Assembly: GCA_006386115.1 (NCBI GenBank)
Contig: VFIW01000049.1
Coordinates: forward strand, 186,001-250,000
Direction: 5' to 3'
Length of the DNA: 64,000 nucleotides
Source of the DNA: Globisporangium splendens
Taxonomy: Eukaryota; Oomycota; Peronosporomycetes; Pythiales; Pythiaceae
Shown here in pieces: positions 1 to 10,797 of the stretch. A program made the position numbers and the translations under genes. The notes under the pieces were generated by a model. The model made no database searches. It worked only from the letters and a program-made list of their open reading frames with translations, and was not told where the DNA came from. Position 1 is the first letter of the stretch; every line of letters begins with the position of its first letter.

Positions 1-734
1 GCGGCCAACACGTCGTCCTCAGGGATTCCGACCCACGATCCTGCTGTGGACAAGGAGCACTCAATGAACATCGCCGTGGCGCCGTCCAACGACCAGAAGC
101 CCAAGAAAGCGAAATGGCGCCGCGTGCTGTTCTCAAGGAGCAACCTGGCAATCCTGAGCGCGCTTCTGCCGATTGCCGTGTCCATCGGCGGCGGACTCAT
201 CGTCGGCACCATCGAGGGCTGGCCCATCCTCGACTGCGTTTACTACAGCATCATCACGATCACGACGGTCGGCTTTGGCGATCTCTCGCCCAAGAGCAGG
301 GATGGACGTCTCTTTGCGATATTTTACCTGCCCCTGGCCGTTGTCTCGGTCGCGCACGGTATCGGCTCCGTGTTCGAAGAGATCAGCAAACGCTCCATCA
401 TGAAAACAGTACGTATCTCTTTCTCCTCTGGGCACAGCATGACGTTTTGCCTCATTGAACTGTGGCTGATGTGCGTTTGAAACAGAAAATCAGCATGAAG
501 GAGCTCCTCGCAATGGACTCGGACGGCGACGGCAAGGTCTCGCAGCTCGAGTACCTCTCGTACATGCTCGTGAAGTTGAACAAGGCTGACCAGGACGACA
601 TCGACGGCATCCTCGCGCAGTTCAAGAAGCTTGACAAAGACGGCAGCGGCGAACTCGACAAGGCCGACTTGGAGCGCATCGACCGCGAATTGCAGCGTGC
701 GCAGCAAGAGCACGACGAGCTGCGCCACGCTTGA
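1..734 (+). CDS. Two-pore-domain K+ channel with C-terminal EF hands, 3' part
   Basis: Open at the left edge, so the 5' part, presumably including the first pore, lies outside. Exon 1..408 encodes a hydrophobic helix, a pore helix and the selectivity filter TTVGFGD, then a last membrane helix. An intron at 409..485 (gtacgt..acag, phase 0) joins to exon 486..734. Exon 2 encodes two EF-hand loops, DSDGDGKVSQLE and DKDGSGELDKAD, and stops at 734. In plants and protists, tandem-pore K+ channels of this layout are Ca2+-activated and often vacuolar; location and gating here are inference from the family. Without the first half I cannot exclude a single-pore channel with EF hands. Splicing restores one frame exactly, which supports the model. 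Confidence 0.8.
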
Positions 735-1984
735 AGCCAGACAAAAGCGCTACTTTGTAGACAGCATTGTCAGATCACGATGCATTTGACCTGGCAAAGT
801 CCACTTGCAAGAAAGGATACTCTCTTTGCAGCTCCATCTAGTGCACTTCGATGCACCACATGCGTTCGTATGTGGTGGCAACTGACAGCCAACCAGTGCG
901 CTCTCTCTCTCTCTCTCTCTCTGTTGCTCTTCGGTTGGTGAGACCGTCGTCTCTGCACCGAATTCCACGCAGATTCAACTTGAAGATCGTCACCCACGCA
1001 TGCCCGAATCTCTCGCCAAGCGCGAGATTGCTCCCTGCCCAAAGCACCGAACGCCCGTGCGCAGATTGCGCAAAAGTAGACAAGACAGCGCTTATTCTTG
1101 TGCTTGTGAGCCAATCGCTGGCAGCACATGGGACGAGTCAGTCCCTTGCACCAAAACGACAAACGTGAGACAGACCCGGAGAAACAGGTGGTCTCCCAAA
1201 GTTCAAGTTGCACCTGCGTCCAGTTGTGGACACCCCCATGGAGAAACCTTGGCTCTGAGATTCGCTCGTGCAAGGCGTCGACGAACTGCGAGTGGGATCA
1301 TCATCATCGTGTTCGGACGCAAATGAGGATAGCAACCGTAGGATGGGCACAACAGCAACAGAGGACACGAGTGTACGAATGCGTACGAGAAAGGAAACGA
1401 GACCGCGCTGACATGTGGACTGTTTAGGTAGGCGGCGAGCCTGCAAGGCCATTGGCGGCCTCTTCCACCAATGAAAGTTCGTGCCAGATGCCACGCGCCA
1501 GAGCCCAAGTGACAGAGCGCACTTTGGTGTATCGTCGTTGTCGTCAGCTCAGCTGGCGGCGTCTCGTTTTCTGCACACTGACTGAGAGATCGAGCCATCG
1601 CCACTTGAATTTTCAGCCACTTGCGCTGAGCTCAGCTACTGCGGCCCCAAAGAAAACGACTGGCTCTGCTGCCTCCGATCGAGTTGAATCATAGAAAAGC
1701 TACAGTACACCCCTCTGTTGCTGCTGACGCACGTTCAACTTGAATCTCCGCAGTCCCAGGAGGTTGAAGATCGGACATGCGGTCACCTTCAAGTAGCACT
1801 TACGTTGGTGAGATTTGTAGGAAGGGCATACATGTAGCGCTTGGTCAGCCCACCCCTCTACTGCAACCTTACCGCATAGAGAGAGAGCGACTCCTGTGGA
1901 TCGCCAGTGATCATCCTGATGACCCCAGCCATGGGACTTTCGCCACTCGAGTCGCGAGAGGAAAGCAGCGACCAGCCGTCGCTC
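735..1984. other. Intergenic, no convincing gene
   Basis: Several short open frames exist here on both strands but none has coherent domain-like composition or splice partners. The stretch holds a pure CT microsatellite and, at its right end, the promoter of the NAD+ synthetase gene. Confidence 0.6.
901..922. repeat. (CT)11 microsatellite
   Basis: Eleven uninterrupted CT units. A shorter CT run occurs near 45648-45666. No functional claim is made. Confidence 0.95.
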
Positions 1985-2000
1985 TCTCATTTCTCAATTT
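1985..2000 (+). promoter_or_regulatory. Oomycete Inr/FPR core promoter of the NAD+ synthetase gene
   Basis: The 16 bases TCTCATTTCTCAATTT match the published oomycete core promoter consensus GCTCATTYYNCAWTTT at 15 of 16 positions. They lie 69 bp upstream of the start codon at 2069, the usual distance. In this consensus the first half is the initiator and the second half the flanking promoter region. It also supports the oomycete assignment and the choice of start codon. Confidence 0.75.
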
Positions 2001-2068
2001 GCTGCGCGCTCACTAGCCCCACTCGCCAACGACAACCAGCCAACTCAATACACAAGCAACGATCGACC

Positions 2069-4171
2069 ATGAGCGCCCTTGTGACTGTCGCGACGTGCAA
2101 CTTGAACCAGTGGTCGCTGGATTTCGATGGCAACCTCGAGCGCATCATGCTGTCGATCCGCCAAGCCAAAGCCCGCGGCGCGACCTACCGCGTGGGTCCT
2201 GAGCTCGAAGTCTGCGGCTACGGCTGCGAAGACCACTTCCTGGAGCAAGACACGTTCTACCACTGCTGGGAGTCCATGGAGACGATCCTCAAGTCCGACG
2301 TCACGAACGGCATCTTGTGTGACATCGGCATGCCCGTGCTCCACGACGGCGTGCGCTACAACTGCCGCGTCTACTGCCTGAACCAGAAGATCCTGTTCAT
2401 CCGCCCCAAGCTGTTCCTCGCCGACGACGGCAATTACCACGAGAAGCGCTGGTTTACGACCTGGAAGCCCACGAAGGACCGCATCCTGCACGACCACGTG
2501 CTGCCGCCAAACATCCAGAAGCTCACGGGCATCGTACACGTGCCCTTCGGTTGCGGCGCGCTCAACACGCTTGACACGTCGTGCTCGGCCGAGACGTGCG
2601 AAGAGCTCTTCACGCCTGATGGACCACACATCAATCTCTGTCTTGCTGGCGTCGAGATCATTGGCAATGGTTCGGGATCGCACCACCAACTCCGCAAGAT
2701 GCACCAGCGCATGGACTTGATCCGAGGTGCGACCTCCAAGTCTGGTGGCGTGTACCTGTACGCGAACCAGCAGGGTTGCGACGGCGGGCGCTTGTACTTT
2801 GACGGTTGCGCTGTGATCGTCGTGAATGGCGAGGTCGTGGCTCAGGGCTCGCAGTTCTCGGTCCAGGATGTCGAAGTCGTTACGGCGACGATTGATTTGG
2901 ACGACGTGCGCTCGTACCGTGGCGCGTTCAGTAGCCGCAGCGAACAAGCGAGTTCGCTGGATACTGTGATCCCAAAGATTAACGTCAACTTCAGCCTGTG
3001 CCACGACGAGAGCGCATTTGTGCGTCCAACGGCGCCAATTGATGTCAAGTACCACGATCCCGAGGAAGAGATCGCACTCGGGCCGGCGTGCTGGCTCTGG
3101 GATTACCTGCGCCGCAGCGGTGGCTCGGGATTCTTCCTCTCGCTCTCTGGTGGCGCCGACTCGTCCTCTGTCGCGACCATCGTTGGCGCCATGTGCCACC
3201 TCGTCGCTGACGCCGCCAACAAGGGCGACGAGCGCGTGATCCAAGATGTGCAGCGCATCATGGATACCACGGGCAAGGAGTTCAAGCCGATCACACCCCA
3301 TGAGTTTGCGTACCACGTCCTTCACACGACGTGCATGGGCACGAAGAACGTCTTGACGGCTGCGAAAGCCAAGACCGCGGCGGCGCTCGCCAACGAAATC
3401 GGTTCGTACCACCTCGAAATGGGCATGGATGCGATGGTTGACGCCGTGATCAGCACGTTCTCGCTGCTCACGGGGAAGAAGCCTGAGCCAGTGACTTCGG
3501 GAGGTGATCTGACCCAAGAATTCGCTTTGCAGAACATCCAAGGTCGTCTGCGCATGGTCATGAGCTACCTCCTGGCGCAATTGCTGCCATGGGTGCGCTC
3601 AAAGAACGGGTTCCTGCTCGTGCTCACGGCGGGTAACGTCGACGAGTGCCTATTGGGCTCGATGACCAAGTACGACTCGAGCAGTGGCGATTTGAACCCG
3701 ATTGGCGCCGTGTGCAAGCGCGATCTCAAGAAATTGTTGCGTTGGGGTGCGCAGAAGTACAACTACAGTTCGCTGAACGCCGTCGTTGGCGCGCTCTCGA
3801 GCGCCGAGGAAGAGGCCGATGCCGCGGGACTCACGCTGACCTCGGAGGAGCTCGGCTGGTTCGGCCGTCTGCGCAAGATCGACCGATGCGGCCCGTACTG
3901 GATGTTCCGCAAGCTCACGCACCTCTGGGACCACCTGGCGCCGAACGTCGTGGCCGACAAGGTCAAGCACTTCTTCTTGCAGTACTCGCTCAACCGCCAC
4001 AAGATGACGACGCTCACGCCGTCGTACCACGCCGAGAACTACTCGCCGGACGACAACCGCTTCGACCTGCGACCGTTCCTGTACAACTCGCACTGGTCGC
4101 GCCAGTTCACGGCGATCGACTCGCTCAGCGCGCGTCTCGAAGCCCACCTGAAGAAGCACGAAGGTGCCTAA
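2069..4171 (+). CDS. NADSYN1: Glutamine-dependent NAD+ synthetase
   Basis: Single-exon, 700-residue enzyme that makes NAD+ from deamido-NAD+, ATP and glutamine in the cytosol, the last step of NAD biosynthesis. The N-terminal nitrilase-type glutaminase domain shows the triad as Glu45 (VGPELEV), Lys114 (IRPKLFL) and Cys177 (AETCEEL). The C-terminal synthetase domain has the ATP-binding P-loop LSGGADSSSV near residue 360 and the family motif TAGNVDE further on. Length is normal for eukaryotic forms. The start was chosen because an ATG (context gaccATGagc) lies just after the core promoter. The frame is open further upstream (an ATG at 1907), but that would place the promoter inside the coding region. 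An AATAAA lies at 4227. Neighbours suggest a stand-alone gene. Confidence 0.96.
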   Translation: MSALVTVATCNLNQWSLDFDGNLERIMLSIRQAKARGATYRVGPELEVCGYGCEDHFLEQDTFYHCWESMETILKSDVTNGILCDIGMPVLHDGVRYNCRVYCLNQKILFIRPKLFLADDGNYHEKRWFTTWKPTKDRILHDHVLPPNIQKLTGIVHVPFGCGALNTLDTSCSAETCEELFTPDGPHINLCLAGVEIIGNGSGSHHQLRKMHQRMDLIRGATSKSGGVYLYANQQGCDGGRLYFDGCAVIVVNGEVVAQGSQFSVQDVEVVTATIDLDDVRSYRGAFSSRSEQASSLDTVIPKINVNFSLCHDESAFVRPTAPIDVKYHDPEEEIALGPACWLWDYLRRSGGSGFFLSLSGGADSSSVATIVGAMCHLVADAANKGDERVIQDVQRIMDTTGKEFKPITPHEFAYHVLHTTCMGTKNVLTAAKAKTAAALANEIGSYHLEMGMDAMVDAVISTFSLLTGKKPEPVTSGGDLTQEFALQNIQGRLRMVMSYLLAQLLPWVRSKNGFLLVLTAGNVDECLLGSMTKYDSSSGDLNPIGAVCKRDLKKLLRWGAQKYNYSSLNAVVGALSSAEEEADAAGLTLTSEELGWFGRLRKIDRCGPYWMFRKLTHLWDHLAPNVVADKVKHFFLQYSLNRHKMTTLTPSYHAENYSPDDNRFDLRPFLYNSHWSRQFTAIDSLSARLEAHLKKHEGA

Positions 4172-4226
4172 GTTTGGAAAATGTTGGAAGTAGTAGAGTG
4201 AATTGGTATGCATATTGTTGACATGA

Positions 4227-4232
4227 AATAAA
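4227..4232 (+). other. Polyadenylation signal AATAAA
   Basis: Canonical hexamer 56 bp after the NAD+ synthetase stop codon, on the same strand. Confidence 0.55.
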
Positions 4233-4833
4233 AGAACAGATACCCAACGTTATTATACCTTCGTTTCTTCATGCGCGGCAATAAGCAACAGCGCACACCT
4301 GAATCAACGAGAGCGTCCTCCTCTCAGGCATTTGAGGAGGACACAAGGTGGTCACTTCGCAAAGATACCTGAAACCGTTTTCTGCCACTGTTTTTTGCCG
4401 TTTCTTTTTTATTTTGCAACGGACCCGGGTCAGGTCACCGCCAAAATCAACAGCGCAGATGCGAGGCTCAGCTGGCGCATGATAAGAAGCGAGTACAGAT
4501 TTCATCCTTGGGTGCGGCTGAGAGCGTGTTCAATCGATCTTTTGAACGGTCTGCAGCAGAAGTCGAGCTCGCCGTTGCTGAGAGGAAGGTTTACACTGGA
4601 GTGTTCTGTGCGCGCGATCATGCTTAGCTAGTATTCACGACGGAGAAGACGAATCAAGCAAATCAAACATGGAATCAATGCAGTTTTTCACTATGCATCG
4701 CACTTTGCAAGTCTCTCACTGCTTGTCTGTGCTACCAGTCGCCATGTTTGCCGATAAACGACACAGTATGTCCGCAGTTTGCTGCGACACCTCCTGGACT
4801 CTCGTGATGTCTTTGCGCAAGGTCTGTATTACT
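4233..4833. other. Intergenic, nothing recognised
   Basis: Only short open frames on both strands, without splice partners or recognisable motifs. Confidence 0.5.
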
Positions 4834-5745
4834 TCAAGCTGCATATATAATTGATGCCTGCTGGCGTTCGCTCGTCACTTCCACGGTTCGCGACAAGGCA
4901 GCAATTGCACGCTCAATCTTGTCCTCTGACTGTTTCTCCAACTCTGTCGTCGACACATCAGTCTGAGGGGTGCGATTGGAAATCATCACTCGCTCGATTC
5001 GTTCGAAACCAGTCTTCAACGTGCGACCGAATACATCCACCAGACGTTTCGCAGCATTTGCAATTTCTTTCCGAGTTTTGGCCGTTCGTTTGACTCGATC
5101 TCGTGCTTCTTGAACCGTGCCGTCGTCGTCTGAGCTTGTGTCGATATCATCACCCACTTTCGCTGCTCATACCGCTGATGCTCTCTGTCTCTTCGACGTT
5201 TGCACTCGATTCAATGATCGCCTCCCCAGTGTATCCTGGTTGGCCCGAAAAGCAATCACACAATAGTGGCCATAGCGACGCGGGCTCGGTGCCTAAATAA
5301 TCTCGGTATTTTCTACTCTCCGCAAACGGATCACACGTGCCCGTCTCGATGCGATCTTCCTTGTCTTCAAAGTAATCAGCAGCCATTTCGCTGTACGTGG
5401 AACGACGCGGGGGAGGGTTTGTGTCGTCGCTGCCGTTCGTGTCTGAATCGCCTTCTGCAGCAATCACAACGAGGTCAAGAGCCAAGCCATTTCCTGTGTG
5501 CATCAGTTGGCTTCTCTTCTTAAACGCCGCGATGATGCTGCGGAGCTTGTTCTTGAACTGCGTCATCGTTATCTCCAGTGGCTTCTAGCTGTCCCACGCG
5601 TTCTCGTGTAGTACTCGTTCGTGAAACACATTCAAAGCGCTTTGCCAGTGCGCTTTCAGCAGCTTTCTATTGAGATTGCTGGAGGGGAATATTGCCACTA
5701 TCATTGCATCCTTGTATCGAGCCTCTATTGCCAAGGCGGCAAGCT
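4834..5745 (-). pseudogene. Decayed hypothetical protein gene
   Basis: A continuous coding-like reading can be followed on the minus strand from about 5745 to 4834, with at least two breaks: an in-frame TAG just upstream of the segment starting at 5566, and a one-base frameshift near 5152, where GMSSESG in one frame continues as GDDIDTSSDD in the next. Upstream of the TAG the frame reads KLLKAHWQSALNVFHE, then KNKLRSIIAAFKKRSQ. These pieces have the feel of a Myb/SANT-like helical domain followed by an acidic linker and a helical tail, as in oomycete repeat-derived genes. That family assignment is a guess. A real gene with tiny introns is less likely because no splice sites fit. Confidence 0.45.
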
Positions 5746-6562
5746 GAACAGTGCACCGCAAACTGCGCTTCTCGGTTTGCTTGGGCTTCTTCTGCAGACG
5801 TGATCAGGCTGCTTCCAGCGTACCTTTCGGTTTCTCCGCGCGAGACCCAGAAGTTGGCAGAGCTTGCAGTGTCGTGCGGATGGCGCTGGCAGCTTGCACC
5901 TGTTCGCCTGTGTGTGCAAGCGTGGCGGAAGGGACCGATGGCAAAGTTCATCGCTGTTTGCTGAGGGAGAACAATGACGCGAAAAGCGTTGTGTGCAAGC
6001 ACGCGCAGTGGAATAGTCGAAGATGCTCACCGCTGCTGTCAGAGTAAGCGACGATGGCGCCAACAGAAGAAAACCTCGCGGGCATTGGGTTTCCTTTCCG
6101 CGCGCTCTGATGGCTTGGTTGCTTCTTGTGACAGATTGCTTTTTGGCAGATGCACGAAGCCCTTTAGAAAACGACTCGAGTTTACCATCTACTTTGAAGG
6201 GGATATCGCGAAAGCGTGTTTCGAGAACACATCAAGCGTGTCATGTCAGCACATTATTTGTGACCGCTCAAAAAAAAACCACCTGCTGAAAACGCAGTTG
6301 TTTTTGAAATGAACAACCTGCACCTGGTGCAAGCAATAACCCAAGCAAAAAAAGAAAAAACAGTAATCTTTTTCCACTTTGGGATAAAACCTGCTCTTCG
6401 TCAGACCGGGTTTTACTTGTGTTCATCTAAAACCCGACCCCTACCTCTGCTCAATGTCAAAATTAGAGCATCGGGTCTTTTGTTTCCCACACAAGACTGA
6501 CCCACTTTGCAAACAGCAGTCAGACAGCTCGCCAGCAGCAGAGAAGGAAGAAAGAAGACGAG
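5746..6562. other. Intergenic, upstream of bZIP-like gene A
   Basis: No gene seen. The last 250 bp before 6563 are A/T-rich and should hold the promoter. I did not find a good core-promoter match. Confidence 0.4.
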
Positions 6563-7909
6563 ATGACGCACACGCCGCCGCCGTCGGCCACTGCGGCCTC
6601 AGCACGGGCGCCCTCACCCACGTCGCCGTCCGCGTCGTCGTCCTCGCTCGTGGTCAAGCGCCGCGTCAATGGCCGAGGTAAAGCTGAGACCGAGAAGCCC
6701 AAGAAACGGCCCAAGCTCAAGTGGCGCACGCGCGACTCGCAGAACTCGCATCTGTACAACCTACAGCTCGACATCAACGACCTGCACCAGGAGATCCAGT
6801 CGCTGCGCCAGATGCGTGAGATCCTGCTTGCGCAGACGCTCAACCGCATGGACGACCGCGACGGGTCCTTCGTCAAGGTCGTGCAGGAGTATCACCGCGC
6901 GTTCGAGTACGGGTATCAGCCGTTCGCGCAACTTTCGAACGGTCAGGTTGTGAACACGATGGAGTTCTTGTCCAGCATCATGGACGAGCGCTTGTCCATC
7001 GGACGGTTCGTCGGCGTAGACGTGTTACACGACCAGTGGACGCGGTACTCGACGGCGTTCCCGGACATCCTGCTCAAGTACACGAGCTCCGAAGTGGTGC
7101 CGGAGATGGACTACGTCCCGCTCAACGGCGGCGCTGCGCGCCCAGTCGTCATGATCACGTCCAAGGCGAGCTACGAGTCGTTCGTCACCATCGAAACCAT
7201 TCGCCTCATGTTCCCGCACTTGCTGGAGCACAAGAGCTTGGTGGACAAAGTGTTGGGGAAACCGTTACACGGCGTTGGCCACTTCGACTTCGTGTTTGAT
7301 ACCAACACGCACCGCATAATCGGATATGACTTTCGCCTGGATCTCCTCGAGTCTTTTACGCAGCATTTGCAGGACCCCGAAGACCTTTGTGTGCTCTTTG
7401 AAGGAGCCAAGATCTCGGAGGAATCCCTCATCGGCGATCTCAACGTGTACCCGCAACAATCGAATACGTCGGGCTTCACACGCGACGAAGTGAGGTACTC
7501 AGAGGCCGCGCAGATGATGGCAAGACAGCGGAAGCTGGCCAAGATCTTAGACCCGGAGGATCGAATTGAGCACGTTCCATCCAGTTCTCAAGGTCCCGTT
7601 GGACCACCACCACCTCCGACGTTCAATCCAGCCTCCCGTAGACCATGGCAACTCCAGATATCCACCATCCTTGCCGACGATCCTGATGATCAAGTAGACG
7701 AGGAGGAGAAGGAGAGCAGGTTTAGTTTCATAGAGAGCGAGGAGTTGCCAACAACTCAAGAACCAGAGCATGTACAGGACTTGCAGCAAACGACGACGCA
7801 CCTTCCGAGTCTGCCGTACTTTCCCCCGTCGGTGTTCGGATCACGTACCCCAGTCCTCGGGAAGCGCCACCTGAACCCGTTCGGCGGCGAAGAGCTCCCG
7901 CCTCGGTGA
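6563..7909 (+). CDS. Oomycete bZIP-like protein, copy A
   Basis: Single exon, 448 residues. A disordered Ser/Pro/Ala-rich head is followed by a Lys/Arg-rich stretch (KKRPKLKWRTRDSQ, about 49-62) and a short coiled coil running into LNRMDDRDGSFVKVV. After it comes a folded domain of about 200 residues (FVGVDVLHDQW to EESLIGDLNVYP), then a disordered acidic tail. This layout matches the large oomycete family annotated as bZIP transcription factors. The basic region lacks the usual Asn-x7-Arg/Cys signature, so DNA binding is uncertain. The domain after the coil has no name I can support. Its near-identical paralogue lies 1.46 kb away in opposite orientation. Confidence 0.85.
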   Translation: MTHTPPPSATAASARAPSPTSPSASSSSLVVKRRVNGRGKAETEKPKKRPKLKWRTRDSQNSHLYNLQLDINDLHQEIQSLRQMREILLAQTLNRMDDRDGSFVKVVQEYHRAFEYGYQPFAQLSNGQVVNTMEFLSSIMDERLSIGRFVGVDVLHDQWTRYSTAFPDILLKYTSSEVVPEMDYVPLNGGAARPVVMITSKASYESFVTIETIRLMFPHLLEHKSLVDKVLGKPLHGVGHFDFVFDTNTHRIIGYDFRLDLLESFTQHLQDPEDLCVLFEGAKISEESLIGDLNVYPQQSNTSGFTRDEVRYSEAAQMMARQRKLAKILDPEDRIEHVPSSSQGPVGPPPPPTFNPASRRPWQLQISTILADDPDDQVDEEEKESRFSFIESEELPTTQEPEHVQDLQQTTTHLPSLPYFPPSVFGSRTPVLGKRHLNPFGGEELPPR

Positions 7910-9369
7910 ATGATGGGCTTGTCGACGTCACTATCCTCGATGCCGCAACCATCATATTTAATGCCTGTGCTCAATACTCCCCGTCTTTCTTTTTTTTGTG
8001 TGTGTGTATGTTCTTGTTGCTCTTCACATGTCAGCCAGTCAATTTCGGTGGCGAATTCTTTCTGTGAGAGTTTCTGATATTTACCCAAGAATCCTGGAGA
8101 GCGGCTGAAAAGTGACTTCGCTTTTCACCGAAGACCAAGATCCTGCCAGTGCCTGCAAAGCCCCAAATATGAAACTATCACCAAGTGCGCTCGCAAGTGA
8201 TTGGAAACCATGCTTCTTTGTCGGCGACGACAAGTGTCTTGTGCCATTCATCTAGTGCGTTTCGCTATGTAGCTCTCTTTGCTGGGACTATATTGTCAAA
8301 CGCTGTTGGTTTATGCCTCACTTTTTTGTTCGGCACTGGCTATCACAGAATTTTTCACAAAAGTGTCCACCTGGCGCCCTTCTCAACTGACACAGAGGAG
8401 GACGCTCGATCGTTCACTTAGTGAAGCTCACTATCGCAGACAGGAAAGAAGATGGATCGTGTTGTTTTGCTTCAGCTTTGAAACCTCTTTTCTTTTGTCA
8501 GATTGTTGTACTACCACTGCACACACGCAGTCTCTCTTCTATTTATTCCCACCAACTTCGTCGACGCCTTCGTGCTTTGTTAGATGGGCTCAGCGAGCGG
8601 ATCTTTGCGCAATTGCCATGACAAACGCAAATTTCAGATCGGCGGCAGAAAATCGAAGGTGGCACGAACAAATTTTCTTGGCCAGCACCGCCACCCACTT
8701 GGAGTGCGTGGCAGAAGTGCTGCACTTCTGGGCTCGCGGCTGTCAAGACGCTCTTCGCGTCCATTCTCGTTGCGTGAAGAGCGTGGGACGCGCACTTTTT
8801 CGTGAGCGTAATTGATGAGGGCAGAGGTCCCGCCCATCGTCCCCGATCATGGTACGGAACTTGACTTGTGATGATAACGCACGAATGGCCCACTCACTTC
8901 ATTTTTGGGGTCAAACGGACGGACGATGACCAGTGAGAAAGACCCACAAATGTTTGTAGATGGGAAAGACCCGGGACATGGAATCTATTTTCTGACTATC
9001 GGATCCCTGGCTTGACGAACGTCCTGTCACTCTTTGCAGCTCTTTCGAGGCTATTCCGCATATTACTCCCCGATTTCTAGTTCGTTGAGCGTCATGGATA
9101 GTTAGATTAGGATGGGCGAATCCAGAAAGGCGCAATTGGCATCATCATGCAGCAAGGTCAAAACCCAGGTCAAAAATACTACTGGGTTTTATCTTCCCTG
9201 TCTCTGGTTGTATCCGAGGAGCTTTGCTCTTTTTTTCAGCAAAAAACCGATGAACTTTGAATTGAAAGCACCATTTCAAGACACTGAAAATGGCGGGGAC
9301 GTACTGAGCGCAGGCATTATTATAAATATGGCGAGAGTACAGAGGCAACAGCGTCCACAGATTCAGGAT
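7910..9369. other. Spacer between the convergent bZIP-like paralogues
   Basis: Both flanking genes end here, so it should contain two 3' untranslated regions. A 178-codon open frame at 8279..8815 (+) is rejected as coding: its composition is random-like and it has no start context. No repeat joining the two gene ends was noticed. Confidence 0.5.
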
Positions 9370-10797
9370 TCACGGAGGCAGCAGCTTGTCACCGCTCTCA
9401 AACGGATTCAGATGGCGCTTTCCGAGGACTTGGGTGCCGGCGACGCTTTTTCCAAACGCAGACGGAGGAAAGTACGGCAGACTCGGGAGGCGCGGCGTCG
9501 CTTGAGCTTGGGACTGCACTTGCTGTTGCGGTTCCTGCTTTACTGCGGGTGCTTCCTCGCTCTCTACGACACTAAACCTGTCCTCTTTCCCCTCATCCTC
9601 CTGGCCATCGGGGGTGTCCGTCAGGATGCTAGACATCTGGAGTTGCCATGGTCTGCTGGGCAAAGTGCTAAGAGCTGGTAGTGGTACCGATTGGCCTTGG
9701 ACTAACGGGATATCCTCGATTCGATCCTCGGGATCTAGGATCTTGGCCAGTTTCCGTTGTCTTTCCCTCATTTGTGCAGCCTCCGAGTACCTCGCGTCGT
9801 CGCGCGACATCCTCTGGATCCTCGACGCAGCAGCAATACTCGATCGCTGTTGCGGGTACACGTTGAGATCACCAATAAGGGATTCCTCCGAGATCTTGGC
9901 TCCTTCGAAGAGCACGCATAGGTCTTCAGGGTCGTGCAACAGCCGAGCAAACGCTTCGAGAATGTCCAGACGGAAGTCGTATCCGATCACGCGGCGCGTG
10001 TTGGTATCAAACACGTAGTCGAAATGGACAATGCCGTGGAATGTTTTCCCCAGTAGCTTGTCCACAATATTCACGTGCTGCAGCAAGTGAGGGAACATGA
10101 CGCTGATCGTCTCGATCGTGAAGAACGACTCGTAGCTCGCCTTGGACGAGATCATGACGACGGGACGGACGGAACCACCGTTCGGCGGGACGTAATCCAT
10201 CTCCGGCAGCACTTCGGAGCTAATGAACGTGAGCACGAGACCAGAGAACGCCGCCGAATACCGCATCCACTGATCGCGCATCATGTCGAGACCCACGAAC
10301 CGTCCGATGGACACGCGCTCGTCCATGATGCTGGACAAGAACTCCATCGTGTTCACAACCTGACCGTTCGAAAGTTGCGCGAACGGCTGATACCCGTACT
10401 CGAACACGCGGTGATACTCATGCACGACCTTGACGAAGGACCCGTCGCGGTCGTCCATGCGGTTGAGCATCTGCGCGAGCAGGATCTCACGCATCTGGCG
10501 CAGCGACTGGATCTCCTGGTGCAGATCATTGATGTCGAGCTGTAGGTTGTACAGATGCGAGTTCTGCGAGTCGCGCGTGCGCCACTTGAGCTTGGGGCGT
10601 TTCTTGGGTTTGATCGTCACGAGGTCCGTCGAAGCTTTGGCCGGGGTTTTGGCTTTGGCGCCGCCCTTTTCCTGCTTGACGACGAGCGCAGACGACGACG
10701 CAAAGGGTGGCGTGGGCGAAGACGCCGAAGGGGGCGCCGACGTGGGGGATGTGGGGGACGTCGTGGGGAAAGCGGCATTTGGCTGTCGGTTGCTCAC
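9370..10797 (-). CDS. Oomycete bZIP-like protein, copy B
   Basis: Single exon, 475 residues, convergent with copy A. The region from KKRPKLKWRTRDSQ through the coiled coil is essentially identical to copy A. The following folded domain is very similar with scattered substitutions (FVGLDMMRDQW against FVGVDVLHDQW). The disordered head and tail differ more and include small insertions. This pattern, strict conservation of the structured part and drift in the tails, argues that both copies are functional. The same reservation applies about the degenerate basic region. Regulatory role in the nucleus is inferred from the family name only. Confidence 0.85.
   Translation of the reverse strand: MSNRQPNAAFPTTSPTSPTSAPPSASSPTPPFASSSALVVKQEKGGAKAKTPAKASTDLVTIKPKKRPKLKWRTRDSQNSHLYNLQLDINDLHQEIQSLRQMREILLAQMLNRMDDRDGSFVKVVHEYHRVFEYGYQPFAQLSNGQVVNTMEFLSSIMDERVSIGRFVGLDMMRDQWMRYSAAFSGLVLTFISSEVLPEMDYVPPNGGSVRPVVMISSKASYESFFTIETISVMFPHLLQHVNIVDKLLGKTFHGIVHFDYVFDTNTRRVIGYDFRLDILEAFARLLHDPEDLCVLFEGAKISEESLIGDLNVYPQQRSSIAAASRIQRMSRDDARYSEAAQMRERQRKLAKILDPEDRIEDIPLVQGQSVPLPALSTLPSRPWQLQMSSILTDTPDGQEDEGKEDRFSVVESEEAPAVKQEPQQQVQSQAQATPRLPSLPYFPPSAFGKSVAGTQVLGKRHLNPFESGDKLLPP

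Noticed and set aside
2045..3580. 511-codon open frame antisense to the NAD+ synthetase gene
   Set aside because: It mirrors the third-position G/C bias of the real gene and has Arg/Ala/Val/His-rich random composition with no motif.
8279..8815. 178-codon frame between the bZIP-like genes
   Set aside because: No domain-like composition, no splice partners, lies in a convergent 3' region.
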